Program-made: the position numbers and the translations under genes
Shown here: piece by piece, positions 55,349 to 64,000 of the stretch
Layout: every line of letters starts with the position of its first letter
Position numbering within the stretch: position 1 is the stretch's first letter
The notes under the pieces: generated by a model
What the model saw: the letters and a program-made list of their open reading frames with translations, nothing else
Databases searched by the model: none
Told to the model about the DNA's origin: nothing
Assembly (NCBI GenBank): GCA_021234155.1
Contig: JAJEKV010000060.1
Span: 3,332,451 to 3,396,450, forward strand
Length of the DNA: 64,000 nucleotides
Direction: 5' to 3'
Source of the DNA: Isoetes taiwanensis
Taxonomy: Eukaryota > Streptophyta > Lycopodiopsida > Isoetales > Isoetaceae

Positions 55349-55639
55349 ATTTTTGACCTAAATTAGCCAAATTTGATCCAACAAATTGCCATGTAGTGAA
55401 TTTCTTGCTTTGTTTTGCTTAAATTTGCACTTCATGGTAGTTCATTTGGACACCCAGAGCCATAGAACCAAGGCCGTCTTAGGTAGGTACCTTTTGCAAT
55501 GCGAACCCCAGGTCACCCATAGTCTATAAAATAGGTCTCATTTGCCATTTTTCCTTCTACGAATCGCTCCGGCCCTTTAGGCGATTTTCTGAAACCCCAC
55601 CGATCTTTGCAAGCCATTTTACGCACCCTTTCCTACTCA

Positions 55640-57160
55640 ATGGCGCCCAGCAACTTTGAGAGATGGTACAATGCTGCAAGCCATATCCATCAGCTTCCTG
55701 TAGATCAAGCCTTCTCTGTGTTCGACCACTTGTTTGATCTTCATGCAACTCTGACTAGAACACCCTACTACACGGACATTATGTGCCAATATGACCAGCA
55801 GGTCCTGCCTTGGGAAGTTAGACTACCTCCTAGGGGAGGGAATTGGGTTTCTCTAGAGACACTCGCCCAAGTCTTAGGTCGAGAGTTGGCAGGATCCAAA
55901 GGCAAGAAGCAGCTATGGGATAGGACTAGGACCATGCCCGATTACATGACCTGCAGACACAATAGGCATAGGTACCTTTCGTCCCCCGCATGACCCTTGC
56001 CCTTTTCATGCACTATAAATCAATCAACAAAGTAGGGGAACCCTCTGTTCAGCCCTTAGACTTAGCGCCACTTGATACCCGTAGGGCCCAAGATCAAATC
56101 CTGAATATAGAGTCCTCCGCCTATGAATACCATGGCACGACGTCAGGGGCACCATCTCTGTAGATCCATGAAGACTACGAGCAGCTAGGGGAGCAAAACC
56201 CAGAATGGGAGAGCAGGGAGGCAACAAGGATGCAGAGGTACATGTTGAGGCACGACGACGACATCAGAAGAGCTACTGACCCACCGGCCCGGCATCGGCT
56301 AAATGCCGCCGATAGTCATCGACGGGGAGGAGTACATTTTTGCAAACGACATCCTCAACTTATCCTACTGTCAGGAACAGGGTCTTCGAATTGACGAGCT
56401 CTTAGGCATGATAGCACATGGGAAGAGCGCGGACTTCATCGACTACTCATACCAGGAGATTCCAAGGGAGCTGGCGGAGAGACACTCTTATGCAGGGGAG
56501 ACAATGTCGGATATAGCAGCCTATCAGCAGATAAGGGAGATCTATCGACAGCAGGAACCTATCATCTCAGAGGAGGCGTTCCAGCAGATACAGAGCACAC
56601 TCTACAAACCAGGGAGGGGCCCAAGCTCAAAGCCCACGGGTTCGAGCCAGAGCATGAGGGAAGGGTCCAAAGATCAACTTGGATAACATAACCAAAGATG
56701 TGGAGAGATCATGAAGATCTTATGGCAGTGGATGCCTACGGCGAAGCAGCTCAAAGGAAGGGCACTGGATCGCGAGGTACAGGAAAGGGCACGGCACTTC
56801 GCTACTATCTTCCAGCCCTCAGCCAAGGGCAAATGATAGTCTTCCACAAGGAGTTCAGCCCAAGGGGGGAAGAATCCGTGGCACTTCTCATAGCTCGGGC
56901 GAGGCAAAGATTCGAAGATATACGCCCATGCCGACCACATTATCCTTTTCAACAGGGCCGTTGTGCTCCATTGCCTCGACTTTGCGAGAGGGCACCTTGG
57001 GGATGCAACACTTTTCGGTGGTAAAACAACGACACTTAACTTCCGGCAGGAGATGGCGAGCACTTGAAGGAAGATCGACAAGGAACATCTTGCGCAACCT
57101 CGGCAAAGGCCTCCAATTCAGGGATGTCAAGAACTTCTTCAGGCTTTCGGGAGGCCATTG
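55640..57160 (+). pseudogene. Second accessory ORF of element B, unknown function
   Basis: The ATG at 55640 opens MAPSNFERWYNAASHIHQLP and stays in frame to 55993. Pieces in other frames continue with EDYEQLGEQNPEWESREATRMQ, then an open stretch 56303-56686 starting MPPIVIDGEEYIFANDIL, and a last part to about 57160. Composition is protein-like (acidic, Gln/Glu-rich, helical), and the frame changes often fall at CAG/CTG sites, so one protein of about 450-500 residues is likely. No domain is recognised. It is followed by a UTR-like AT-rich stretch with AATAAA near 57311 and then gag. Element C has little room for it, so it is not shared by both. Confidence 0.5.
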
Positions 57161-57450
57161 AATAGTTGTAAAATTTTCTTAAGTTTTGTGCTAAATGATT
57201 TCTTGTACCCCATTATGCTAAGACATATCTACCTTATCATGTAATCCTTATGTATTAATGGCTATTAACTGTTTTATAAATGTAAGGCTTTGTATGATTT
57301 CTTTATAACTAATAAAGATAATTCAATTACAAGTAAGATTGATCAACATCTAACCTAAATAACATGTATTGATGATCAATCCTTGCAGCAAGGAACTCAA
57401 GTGCAGGATCTCAAGACCAGCACCGACCACGCAATTGGGTACCAAGGAAT
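57161..57450. other. Spacer before gag
   Basis: AT-rich sequence with an AATAAA hexamer near 57311. It may be a 3' UTR brought in with, or evolved for, the accessory ORF upstream. Confidence 0.45.
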
Positions 57451-58640
57451 TTGTTTGGCAGAGAACAAGAGGACTTTGAGCAGGATATGTCACCAGAGGC
57501 AATCAACGCAAGGCTGGTGCAGATGAGGAACCAGATGCAAAACCTCATCAACTGGGCGGCACCGCTGATGAATGAGCAGGAAGATGGTCCTCTACCTCCA
57601 CCTCCACCTTGTTTTCCGGGTGGTGACGAAGTCCCTCAGCAGGAAGGGGAGGGCAACCAGGGGAACGTCAGGGATAGGAGAAGGAAGAGGAGAACCAAGA
57701 GTCCATCGTCATCTAGCTCCAGCTCATCAGATAGTTCTTCCAGTGAGGATAGCTCTAGCTCCGACAGTCAGTCTGGCACACCTAAAGCAAGGAAAAGAGC
57801 AAGAAGGACAGATGACTATCAGAAAAAGGTGGATAGTGCTATGAGCAACGTATGGAAGACAAGGAAGCTGGGCGGTTCGTGGAAAAGAAAGATCGGGCAT
57901 GGAGGTGAAGCATGGCTTGATGAAATGGAAGAATTTGGCAACTCCCACGGTATGAAAGACAAGGACATAGGGAAAGTTGCTACAGACTAACCTTATTGGA
58001 CCGGCAAGGATCTGGTGGAAAGGATATGCTAAGTCTAACAAGTGAAGAGGAACAATTGCTGATTTAAGACCTTGACAAGGCTTTCCCGAAGCACTATGTG
58101 CCAAGGTCTCATACTAGTAGACAGATCCAGCCGACTTCTGGGTTGAATGGGGTAGCTTATCGGTGGCTAAGTATCGCAGAAGAATTCATGAGGCTTAGGC
58201 TCCATGTTCCGGAGTCTCGAGAAAGGCAAGCAAGTGGATACCTATATTGAGGGGTTGAACAGCAATATCAAGAGGCTTGTTAGAGCAATCAACCCAAGGT
58301 CGATTGCAGAGGCGAAGATAAAGCTATAAGTTTGGAGGAGGCACCGGCAACTCCGCCAGAGAAGCGATCAACCTTGAGGGGTAAAGAGTTCAGGGCAGAT
58401 CGGGGGCAATATCGGGGGTAAGCAATCAGCAGCTACACCATCGGGGAGGTCAGCGCAAGGTAAGGGTCGAACAAAGCTTTTGGGGACCGTAAGCCAGGTG
58501 AATGCATCGAGGCGGTGCTCTCTGCCGCCTCCTAGACAGTACCGCCGAAGGAAAAGAGACAGAATGCATTGAGAAAAAGTTATGTTTCAGGTGCTTCCAG
58601 CCGGGGCAACGAACGCATGATTGCCCATTCGCCATGCAAA
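57451..58640 (+). pseudogene. Element B gag (N-terminal region to zinc knuckle)
   Basis: An intact first part (57451-57990) starts near MFGREQEDFEQDMSPEAINARL and contains a Pro run, a Ser-rich run and a basic KARKRARR patch. A frameshift then stops it at 57990. Capsid-like pieces (KQVDTYIEGLNSNIKRLVRA, ending INPRSIAEAKI) continue in other frames. The CCHC knuckle C-FRC-FQPGQ-RTHDC lies near 58580-58625; here the His is read as Gln, compared with PGHRTHDC in the truncated copy, a likely base-calling artefact. Gag would package the element RNA. Confidence 0.7.
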
Positions 58641-59450
58641 AGTGACCTTGGCGTAATCCTTGTGGATTGGGACTCCCCAACAGTTTTGACGAGGACGCAC
58701 GACCAGCAGGAGGCCAGGACTTCATAGATGGTGAGTGCCACATATGTGCAAACATTGAGACAGGTGATATTGAGAATCAGTCGACTGTCATCGCGGCTGA
58801 TGGGATCATAGATAGTAATCCATATGTAGTCCCTCATAGATACTGGTAGCTCTCACAATTTTGCATCTCCTAGGTTGGTGCCTTAATGAAGAACAAGGTA
58901 TTGAAGTCTAAGCCAAGGCCGTAGCTATGGTAAAAGCGCCATTTCGCACAACAAGGGGCGAGGAGAATCATCTTTGATATAGACCTTAGTGGGGCTAAGT
59001 GGCCGATGGGAGCGGAAGTCATGGATATCGGGAGATACGATCTTATAGTGGGGATGGAATTCTTGAAGCCAGCCAAAGCCATGATTGATCTTGCGGCCGG
59101 AGCGAAGTCACCATGACGGCCGCATTTACTGACAAATTGATAGTGAAAGGTAAGAAGCTAGATTCTCCCATGCACGGTGTATCTCTTTGAAGCGGCTAAG
59201 GAAGAGTATAGAAAGGAATAAGGTGGACTACATCTTGAGGATGGAATCGGTTGAGCAGCAAGGGGATGGAAGTGACCCAAAGGGAAACCAATTGCCCAAA
59301 GGCGTGATAGCAAGGCTTATTTCGAGTTCAAGGATGTATTTCGGATGAAATCCGGCGGTGCCACCTTATAGGGGTGTGGAATGTGAGATCACGTTGGCTC
59401 GGATCATTAAGCCTACCAAGAAGGCGCCATATAGAATGAGCACCCTTAAT
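58641..59450 (+). pseudogene. Element B aspartic protease region
   Basis: This is equivalent to 37340-38159 but frameshifted. The active-site area reads NPYVVPHRYW because of an extra base before the DTGSS codons. Flanking sequence is almost the same as in the truncated copy, whose protease is intact. Confidence 0.75.
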
Positions 59451-60300
59451 TGATTGAGCTCAAGAAGCGGCTTCGTGGAATTGCTTGAGCTTGGCTTTAT
59501 AAGAGCAAAGTGTGTCTCCTTTGAGACACCTATACTCTTTGTGAAGAAGAAAGATGGGAGCTTAAGAATGTGCATAGACTATCGCCCACTCAATAAGCGG
59601 ATCGATAAAGAACAAATATGCATTGCCAAGGGCGGATGACCTAATGGACCAGTTACAAGGAGCAAAGGTATTCTCTAAAAATCGATTTGAGGTCGGGATA
59701 CCATCGATAAGAATAAAAGAAGAGGATATCCATAAGACCGCTTTAACGCGGTATGGTCATTTTGAGTTTACGCGAATGCCCTTTTGACCATCAGGCGCTC
59801 CAAGCAACGTTTATGCACCTCATGAACGACATCTTGAGACTTCTTGGATGAGTTTGTTATTGTCTTCTTCGACGACATTCTAATCTCTGACAAGTCCCTC
59901 GAGGAGCATTGTCGACATCTCGAAAGTGTTGGAGAAGTTGAGACGTCATCGGGTTGTATGGGAAGCTCTCCAAGTGCCACTTTGCACCTGTGGCCGAAAG
60001 TGGAATATTTGGGGCATGTTGTAACATCCGAGGGAATCTCCACGCATCCATCTAAGATTGAGGCAATAGTTGATTGGCCAGCTCAAGGAATGTGGCGCGG
60101 AAGTAAGAAGCTTTCTCGGGTTGGCGGGATATTACGTAAAGTTCGTGAAGGACTTTGCTAAGTGGGCGCCCCTCCGGCCGGACCTCACCAAGGCCAAGAA
60201 GATTAAGGATTGGACTAGCCATTGTTAGAGAAAGTCCAAGCTTCTTTCGGAAGCTTAAAGAGGCCTTAACAACAAGCACCGGTGCTTGTTCTCCGGATCC
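59451..60300 (+). pseudogene. Element B reverse transcriptase
   Basis: Pieces show [55 protein letters not shown] (catalytic YDD-like box as FDD) and VEYLGHVVTSEGIS. Frames change every 100-200 bp, mostly where this copy and the one at 38160-38860 differ at CAG/CTG/CCG sites. Confidence 0.75.
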
Positions 60301-60967
60301 GAGTAAAGATAAGTTGGTAGCAACGGATGCAAGTGAAGATAGCGGGAGCAGTCTTGATGCAAGAAGGAAGGGTAGTCGCCCACGACTTTCGAAGAAGATG
60401 AACGACGCCGAAGCAACGCTACCCAACCCATGATCGGAGCTGCTAGCCATTGTCGTATGTTAAGGATATGGAGGCATTATTTCTTTGGGAAGGAAGTTTC
60501 AGTTGGATACTGATCACCAGAGTCTGCAGTATCTTTTTACCCAGCCACTCCTCGATCTAAGGCAAAGGAGGTGGATGAAATTTCTTGAGGAGTATGATTT
60601 TGATATTGTATATAAGCCCGGCAAGCTTAATGTTGTAGCAGATGCCCTCTCCAGGAGGCCATTTCAGACAAGGACGCATTGCAATGCGATTTCCACTCTT
60701 TCGAGTGAGTTTGGCAAGAAGATTGAGGAGTCCTTGCCAACCGATGGGGACTTCAAGGAGGTGTGGGAAAGTCTCTCCAAGGAAGCCAGAACAGATAAAG
60801 AGCGGGAAGCCTTCAAGCATTATAAGAAGGAAGGCAACCTGTTGTATCATAAGCATAAGTTGTGTGTGCCCGAATCATCAGGAGTAAGGAAGCTAATTCT
60901 TCATGACACACATAACAGCCCAATAGCGGGGGCATGCTGGCTTCATGAAGACCTATTTCAAGATTGA
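60301..60967 (+). CDS. Element B RNase H and linker to integrase
   Basis: The first part of RNase H ([11 protein letters not shown]...) is frameshifted. From 60485 the frame is open: [29 protein letters not shown] and the linker to [13 protein letters not shown]. This is nearly identical to 39180-39630. RNase H removes the RNA strand during reverse transcription. Confidence 0.75.
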
Positions 60968-61697
60968 AGTAGTTACCGCCAGGAATGAAGAGGCGAGATA
61001 GCTGCATATATTGGGATTGCCGTTATGTCGGCCAGACCAAAGCGGAGCAACTTCGATTTCAGTGCTCTTGAGCCATTGGGGGTGCCAAATGCGAAGTGGG
61101 AGGTCATAAGCATGGATTTCATTACAAGGCTCCCTAGAACTCTTCGAGGCAAGGATGCATTGATGGTTGTCGAGACAAGTTATCTAAGATGGCACATTTT
61201 GTGCCTTGCAAGACTCTCGACACCGCATTAGATAACGCCAAGTTATTTGTAAGGGAGATTTTTAGACTCCATGGCATGCCCGGGGAGATAATATCTGATA
61301 GAGATTCTAAGTTTATGAGTGCCTTTTGGCGGGATCTCTTTAGCACCATTAGGGACGAAGCTCTCCATGAGCACGGCATATCATCCCCAAACGGATGGCC
61401 GGGCCGGAAGGGACGAATCGGATCATTGAAGACATGCTTCAAGCTATATGTGGAACAAGCGGTCCAAGTGGGATGAGTACATCCACTTGGTGGAATTCAG
61501 CGCCTAACGATTACCAAGCAGGAGTCATCTCGGATGTCTCCTTTCATGGTAAATTACGGGTACCGATTGCTTAACCCCCGGACACTGGCACAATCCCACG
61601 TGTCCAAGGTAGAAGTATCCCGGCCAGATGTTAGGGGATATGCAAAGCAGCTAGTGGAAGAAGTAAGGGGGTTACTTATTGGCAAGAAGTCGAAAGA
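60968..61697 (+). pseudogene. Element B integrase core
   Basis: The zinc-binding region is damaged near 60940-61040. The core then reads AKWEVISMDFITRLPRT (first Asp) and IISDRDSKFMSAFW (second Asp). The region of the catalytic Glu (PNGWPGRKG in place of PQTDGQTER) is frameshifted. The copy at 38862-40304 has all three residues. Confidence 0.75.
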
Positions 61698-62210
61698 GTG
61701 AGTGTAGCCGACAAAGCACGGACCGTAAGGGAGTTCAAGGTAGGCGATAGCGTCTGGTTGAAGATCAAGGTGAAGCAAGCCAAGCTGCGGATTGGGAGTT
61801 GCAAGAAGCTTGCCCCTAGGTGGGCTGGTCCGTTCAAGATTTTGGAGAGAGTGGGCTCTCAAGCCTACAAGTTGGATCTTCCGGCCCATCTCAAAGTTCA
61901 CAAGGTCTTCCACGTAAGTTTATTAAAAAGGCACAATCCTAACCCTGAGGAGGTTTTGGATACTCCAACCTTGTTGGAAATGACGGAGGAACAAGTAGAA
62001 ATAGTGTCTGAATTACTTCTTGATAAGTCATTCAAGAAGACTAGGAGGTCTCAGTTCCTCCAATATTTGGTTAAGTGGAAGCACTTACCCGTGGAAGATG
62101 CGACATGGGTATTGAAGCAAGATTTGGAGAAGCAATACCCAGAGTTTATGAAGGAGTTTGATGGGCGAGTCGTCTCCAACTTGGTCGACCCCGACTTGCC
62201 AGGTGGTTAG
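61698..62210 (+). CDS. Element B integrase C-terminus with chromodomain
   Basis: This is an intact 170-codon frame. It carries the integrase tail module KKLAPRWAGPFKILERVGSQ and FHVSLLKRHNP, then a chromodomain at about residues 110-160 (FLQYLVKWKHLPVEDATW). The chromodomain aromatic cage is partly visible (Tyr and two Trp). In chromoviruses this domain binds methylated histone H3 tails and steers integration to heterochromatin. It is notable that the same element also encodes an H3-tail-like peptide. The stop is TAG at 62208. Confidence 0.85.
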   Translation: MSVADKARTVREFKVGDSVWLKIKVKQAKLRIGSCKKLAPRWAGPFKILERVGSQAYKLDLPAHLKVHKVFHVSLLKRHNPNPEEVLDTPTLLEMTEEQVEIVSELLLDKSFKKTRRSQFLQYLVKWKHLPVEDATWVLKQDLEKQYPEFMKEFDGRVVSNLVDPDLPGG

Positions 62211-63056
62211 CTAGTATGTTGTTAGTTAGCCTTAAGCCTGGTGCATGCATTCTAGTTAGTAGGGTGCATGTGCCAGAACCTTGGATCGTGTGGGCGATGA
62301 TGGGATACGCCTTTAGGGCATTCTCTAGGCCACACGCACCAAGAGGTGCGCATGACCATTAGGGTCATGTGAGTGAGGAATGAGGCATGGTGGACGATGA
62401 TGGGACATCGATCGGATGATCTCTATGCCACGATGCGGGGTACGCACACCTGGCCGTAGGAGGGTCATGGTGAAGGTTAAAGTGATCATGCGCGATGATG
62501 GGATCGTGAGACGTTCCCTAGCTCAAACCCGTGGGGCATGATGCACTAGGGGTACTCGGCACCGGGTAACCGAGTACAAGGTAGCACTCGATCATGGGCG
62601 ATGATGGGAGCATCTTAAATGATCCTTAAGCTCAAATCCGAAAGGGCCATGATCTTGGGCAAGGTAGTAGGACAACCTTGAGTCAGTAGTTCGGCTCAAG
62701 GAGGTAAGGGGGGTGGTCCCCTAAAACCACAAATTATTAACTAAACTAACGTAATGTGCTCCTTTTGCAGGCAAGTAGAAGGTGGACTTCAACGAGGAGC
62801 GCATTACGAGAAGATAGGGGGAGCCATAATTTAGATTATGAACCCTAATAACTCTTATAATAATGTTTGAATTATCGTAAGAAATAACCGTGTTAAGGCT
62901 ATATAATTTTGTATAAGTACAAATATAGCCTAAATTTTGACTTGAACTAATAAAACTTGATTACTATAATAAGCTAAAGGTTATGACATGTTGTCCCTTG
63001 TGCAGGCATAAGGTGGGTTCGATCACCTTAGCGCACTTCGAGGACAGCATTGTCCT
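62211..63056 (+). repeat. 3' non-coding region with four phased CGATGATGGGA motifs
   Basis: CGATGATGGGA occurs at 62295, 62395, 62493 and 62599, spaced 100, 98 and 106 bp. The spacing and motif are also present in element C (about 7460-7780) and in the truncated copy near 40995-41310. No ORF of note is present. Possible roles are RNA structure, packaging or protein binding; none is shown. Confidence 0.7.
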
Positions 63057-63069
63057 AAGGGGGGGAGAA
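63057..63069 (+). promoter_or_regulatory. Element B polypurine tract
   Basis: AAGGGGGGGAGAA directly precedes the 3' LTR. Confidence 0.9.
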
Positions 63070-64000
63070 TGTGACGGTCCAGGGGAATATACGCCATAAA
63101 TACGTATATTCCTGGATCCGCCACCATACAAGTCTATCTTCATAGCCTTGTATACCATAGATTGTGGCACTAGGGGGCATGGCCAAGTTATTCACATAAC
63201 TTAGCCAACCATAGGCTAAGACCATTATCCACGTGGCCTTAACCTATTGGGCACCCGCCACACAGGACTCACCCGATTGGTGCCACGTGGCATCCTAGGT
63301 GGACCAAATTTATATAGGCCTAAACCCTAACCCTAGGCCTTTTTCCAGCCCTAGCACCTAGAGACTCACCTCCCACTGCTCAAACCCCCGTTTTGAACAT
63401 CGCTTGTCGTGGCATAGGCGGTGCAAGCAGCCCGGCCAAGGTGGTAGACTCGTTCTTGGAGCGGGAGCAGCATCACGGAGTCGAAGACCATGGAGGCACA
63501 CGGATCCGGAGGGAGAGCTTCAGAGAGGCGGTATGTAGGATAGTAGTTGTGATAGCTCATCGGAATTAGCATTCCAAATGTGCTAGTATCTTGTATCTAG
63601 AGTAGAGCCATCCTAGAACCCGTAATTAACATCTTGAACCCTAATCAACGAACCCTAACCATTAGTTAGATTGTATGATTAGGTTAAGATGTTCTTCTTA
63701 TGATTATTCTCATGATGTGATGATTATGTGATGATGGTTGATCATGTTTGCTCCTCTTGTTTTGGGAAGGGGGTAGAGACCTAGGGCCATATGTAGTATG
63801 TTCCTAGAGTAGATCCCTTAGTTCCTATTAGTGCGGCTGTGCATAGGAGCCCACACGGCTATCGAGGCTATGATATGACTCAGCACCACATAACGGGCTA
63901 GAGGGAATGTGGAGGAGGATCCCCGCCGAAAGTGGGGGCCGGGGGATCCCATAGTGGGCTAGGCTTATGGTCGGTCACTTAGGTGTGGGCCGGGCATGGG
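63070..64000 (+). repeat. Element B 3' LTR (cut by window end)
   Basis: It matches 41769 onward. The TATA box and telo-box pair is at 63311-63334. The site that carries Helitron 2 in the 5' LTR would lie beyond the window. Confidence 0.92.

Larger units (their letters stand above)
41769..64000 (+). mobile_element. Element B: long Ty3/gypsy chromovirus encoding a histone H3-like protein
   Basis: Its order is: 5' LTR (41769-43207 plus 52949-53152, split by a Helitron), initiator-Met primer-binding site, hairpin, H3-like gene, paired GC-rich repeats, a second accessory ORF, gag, protease, RT, RNase H, integrase with chromodomain, phased repeats, polypurine tract, and 3' LTR from 63070, cut off by the window end. 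The interior is about 9.9 kb, of which about 4.3 kb between the primer-binding site and gag is extra compared with usual chromoviruses. Pol domain order and the C-terminal chromodomain identify the chromovirus branch. Confidence 0.9.

Overview
The window looks like nuclear DNA of a land plant. It holds plant-type Ty3/gypsy chromoviruses with an initiator-Met primer-binding site, a CACTA element, Helitrons, plant LINEs and a tRNA-derived SINE. The LINE C-termini resemble those of seed-free plants, but that is only a weak hint. No ordinary host gene was recognised. Almost everything is a transposon, and they are nested several deep with exact target-site duplications (TSDs) still readable.

Layout, left to right. 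A PIF/Harbinger-like element (1346-2525, TSD TTA) holds a LINE 3' fragment. A second, larger LINE on the minus strand runs from about 32.8 kb down to about 3.1 kb and is split twice. One split is a CACTA element (3785-16763, TSD CCT), which itself carries a complete LTR retrotransposon, 'element C' (5328-15976, TSD ATGAT). The other split is a unit with hAT-like ends (18010-32058, TSD TTCATGAC). That unit carries a spliced reverse-transcriptase gene between 1.8-kb direct repeats, and its coding exon is cut by a 5.6-kb Helitron (24191-29745). Next come a Ty1/copia gag-protease relic (34.1-35.3 kb), an old gypsy-type LTR (35.3-37.0 kb) and a 5'-truncated gypsy internal region (37253-41768). Last is 'element B', a long Ty3/gypsy chromovirus running from 41769 past the window end. 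Its 5' LTR is split by a second Helitron (43208-52948), and that Helitron contains a 6.9-kb DNA transposon (43917-50836, TSD CATT).

The most striking content is in element B. Between the primer-binding site and gag it encodes a histone H3-like protein (53722-54832). Its first residues match the H3 tail (ARTKQT-x-RK), a long charged tail follows, and it ends in a near-canonical H3 histone fold. Element C has a diverged, frameshifted version in the same position, so the histone gene belongs to the retrotransposon lineage. Both elements also share a pair of GC-rich inverted-repeat blocks after the H3 gene, a hairpin after the primer-binding site, and a four-fold phased motif between pol and the 3' LTR. 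Pol ends in a chromodomain, so the family encodes both a histone-tail-like peptide and a histone-tail-reader domain.

A second unusual system is the 6.9-kb DNA transposon. One strand encodes a DDE-type transposase-like protein in several exons. The other encodes a separate set of exons with a coiled coil, a RING-like finger, an AT-hook and an FCP1/NIF-type phosphatase-like domain.

A caution on sequence quality: near-identical repeat copies differ mostly at CAG/CTG and CCGG sites, often as small indels. This looks like base-calling error at methylated CHG cytosines, so many frameshifts in the retrotransposon genes may not be real.
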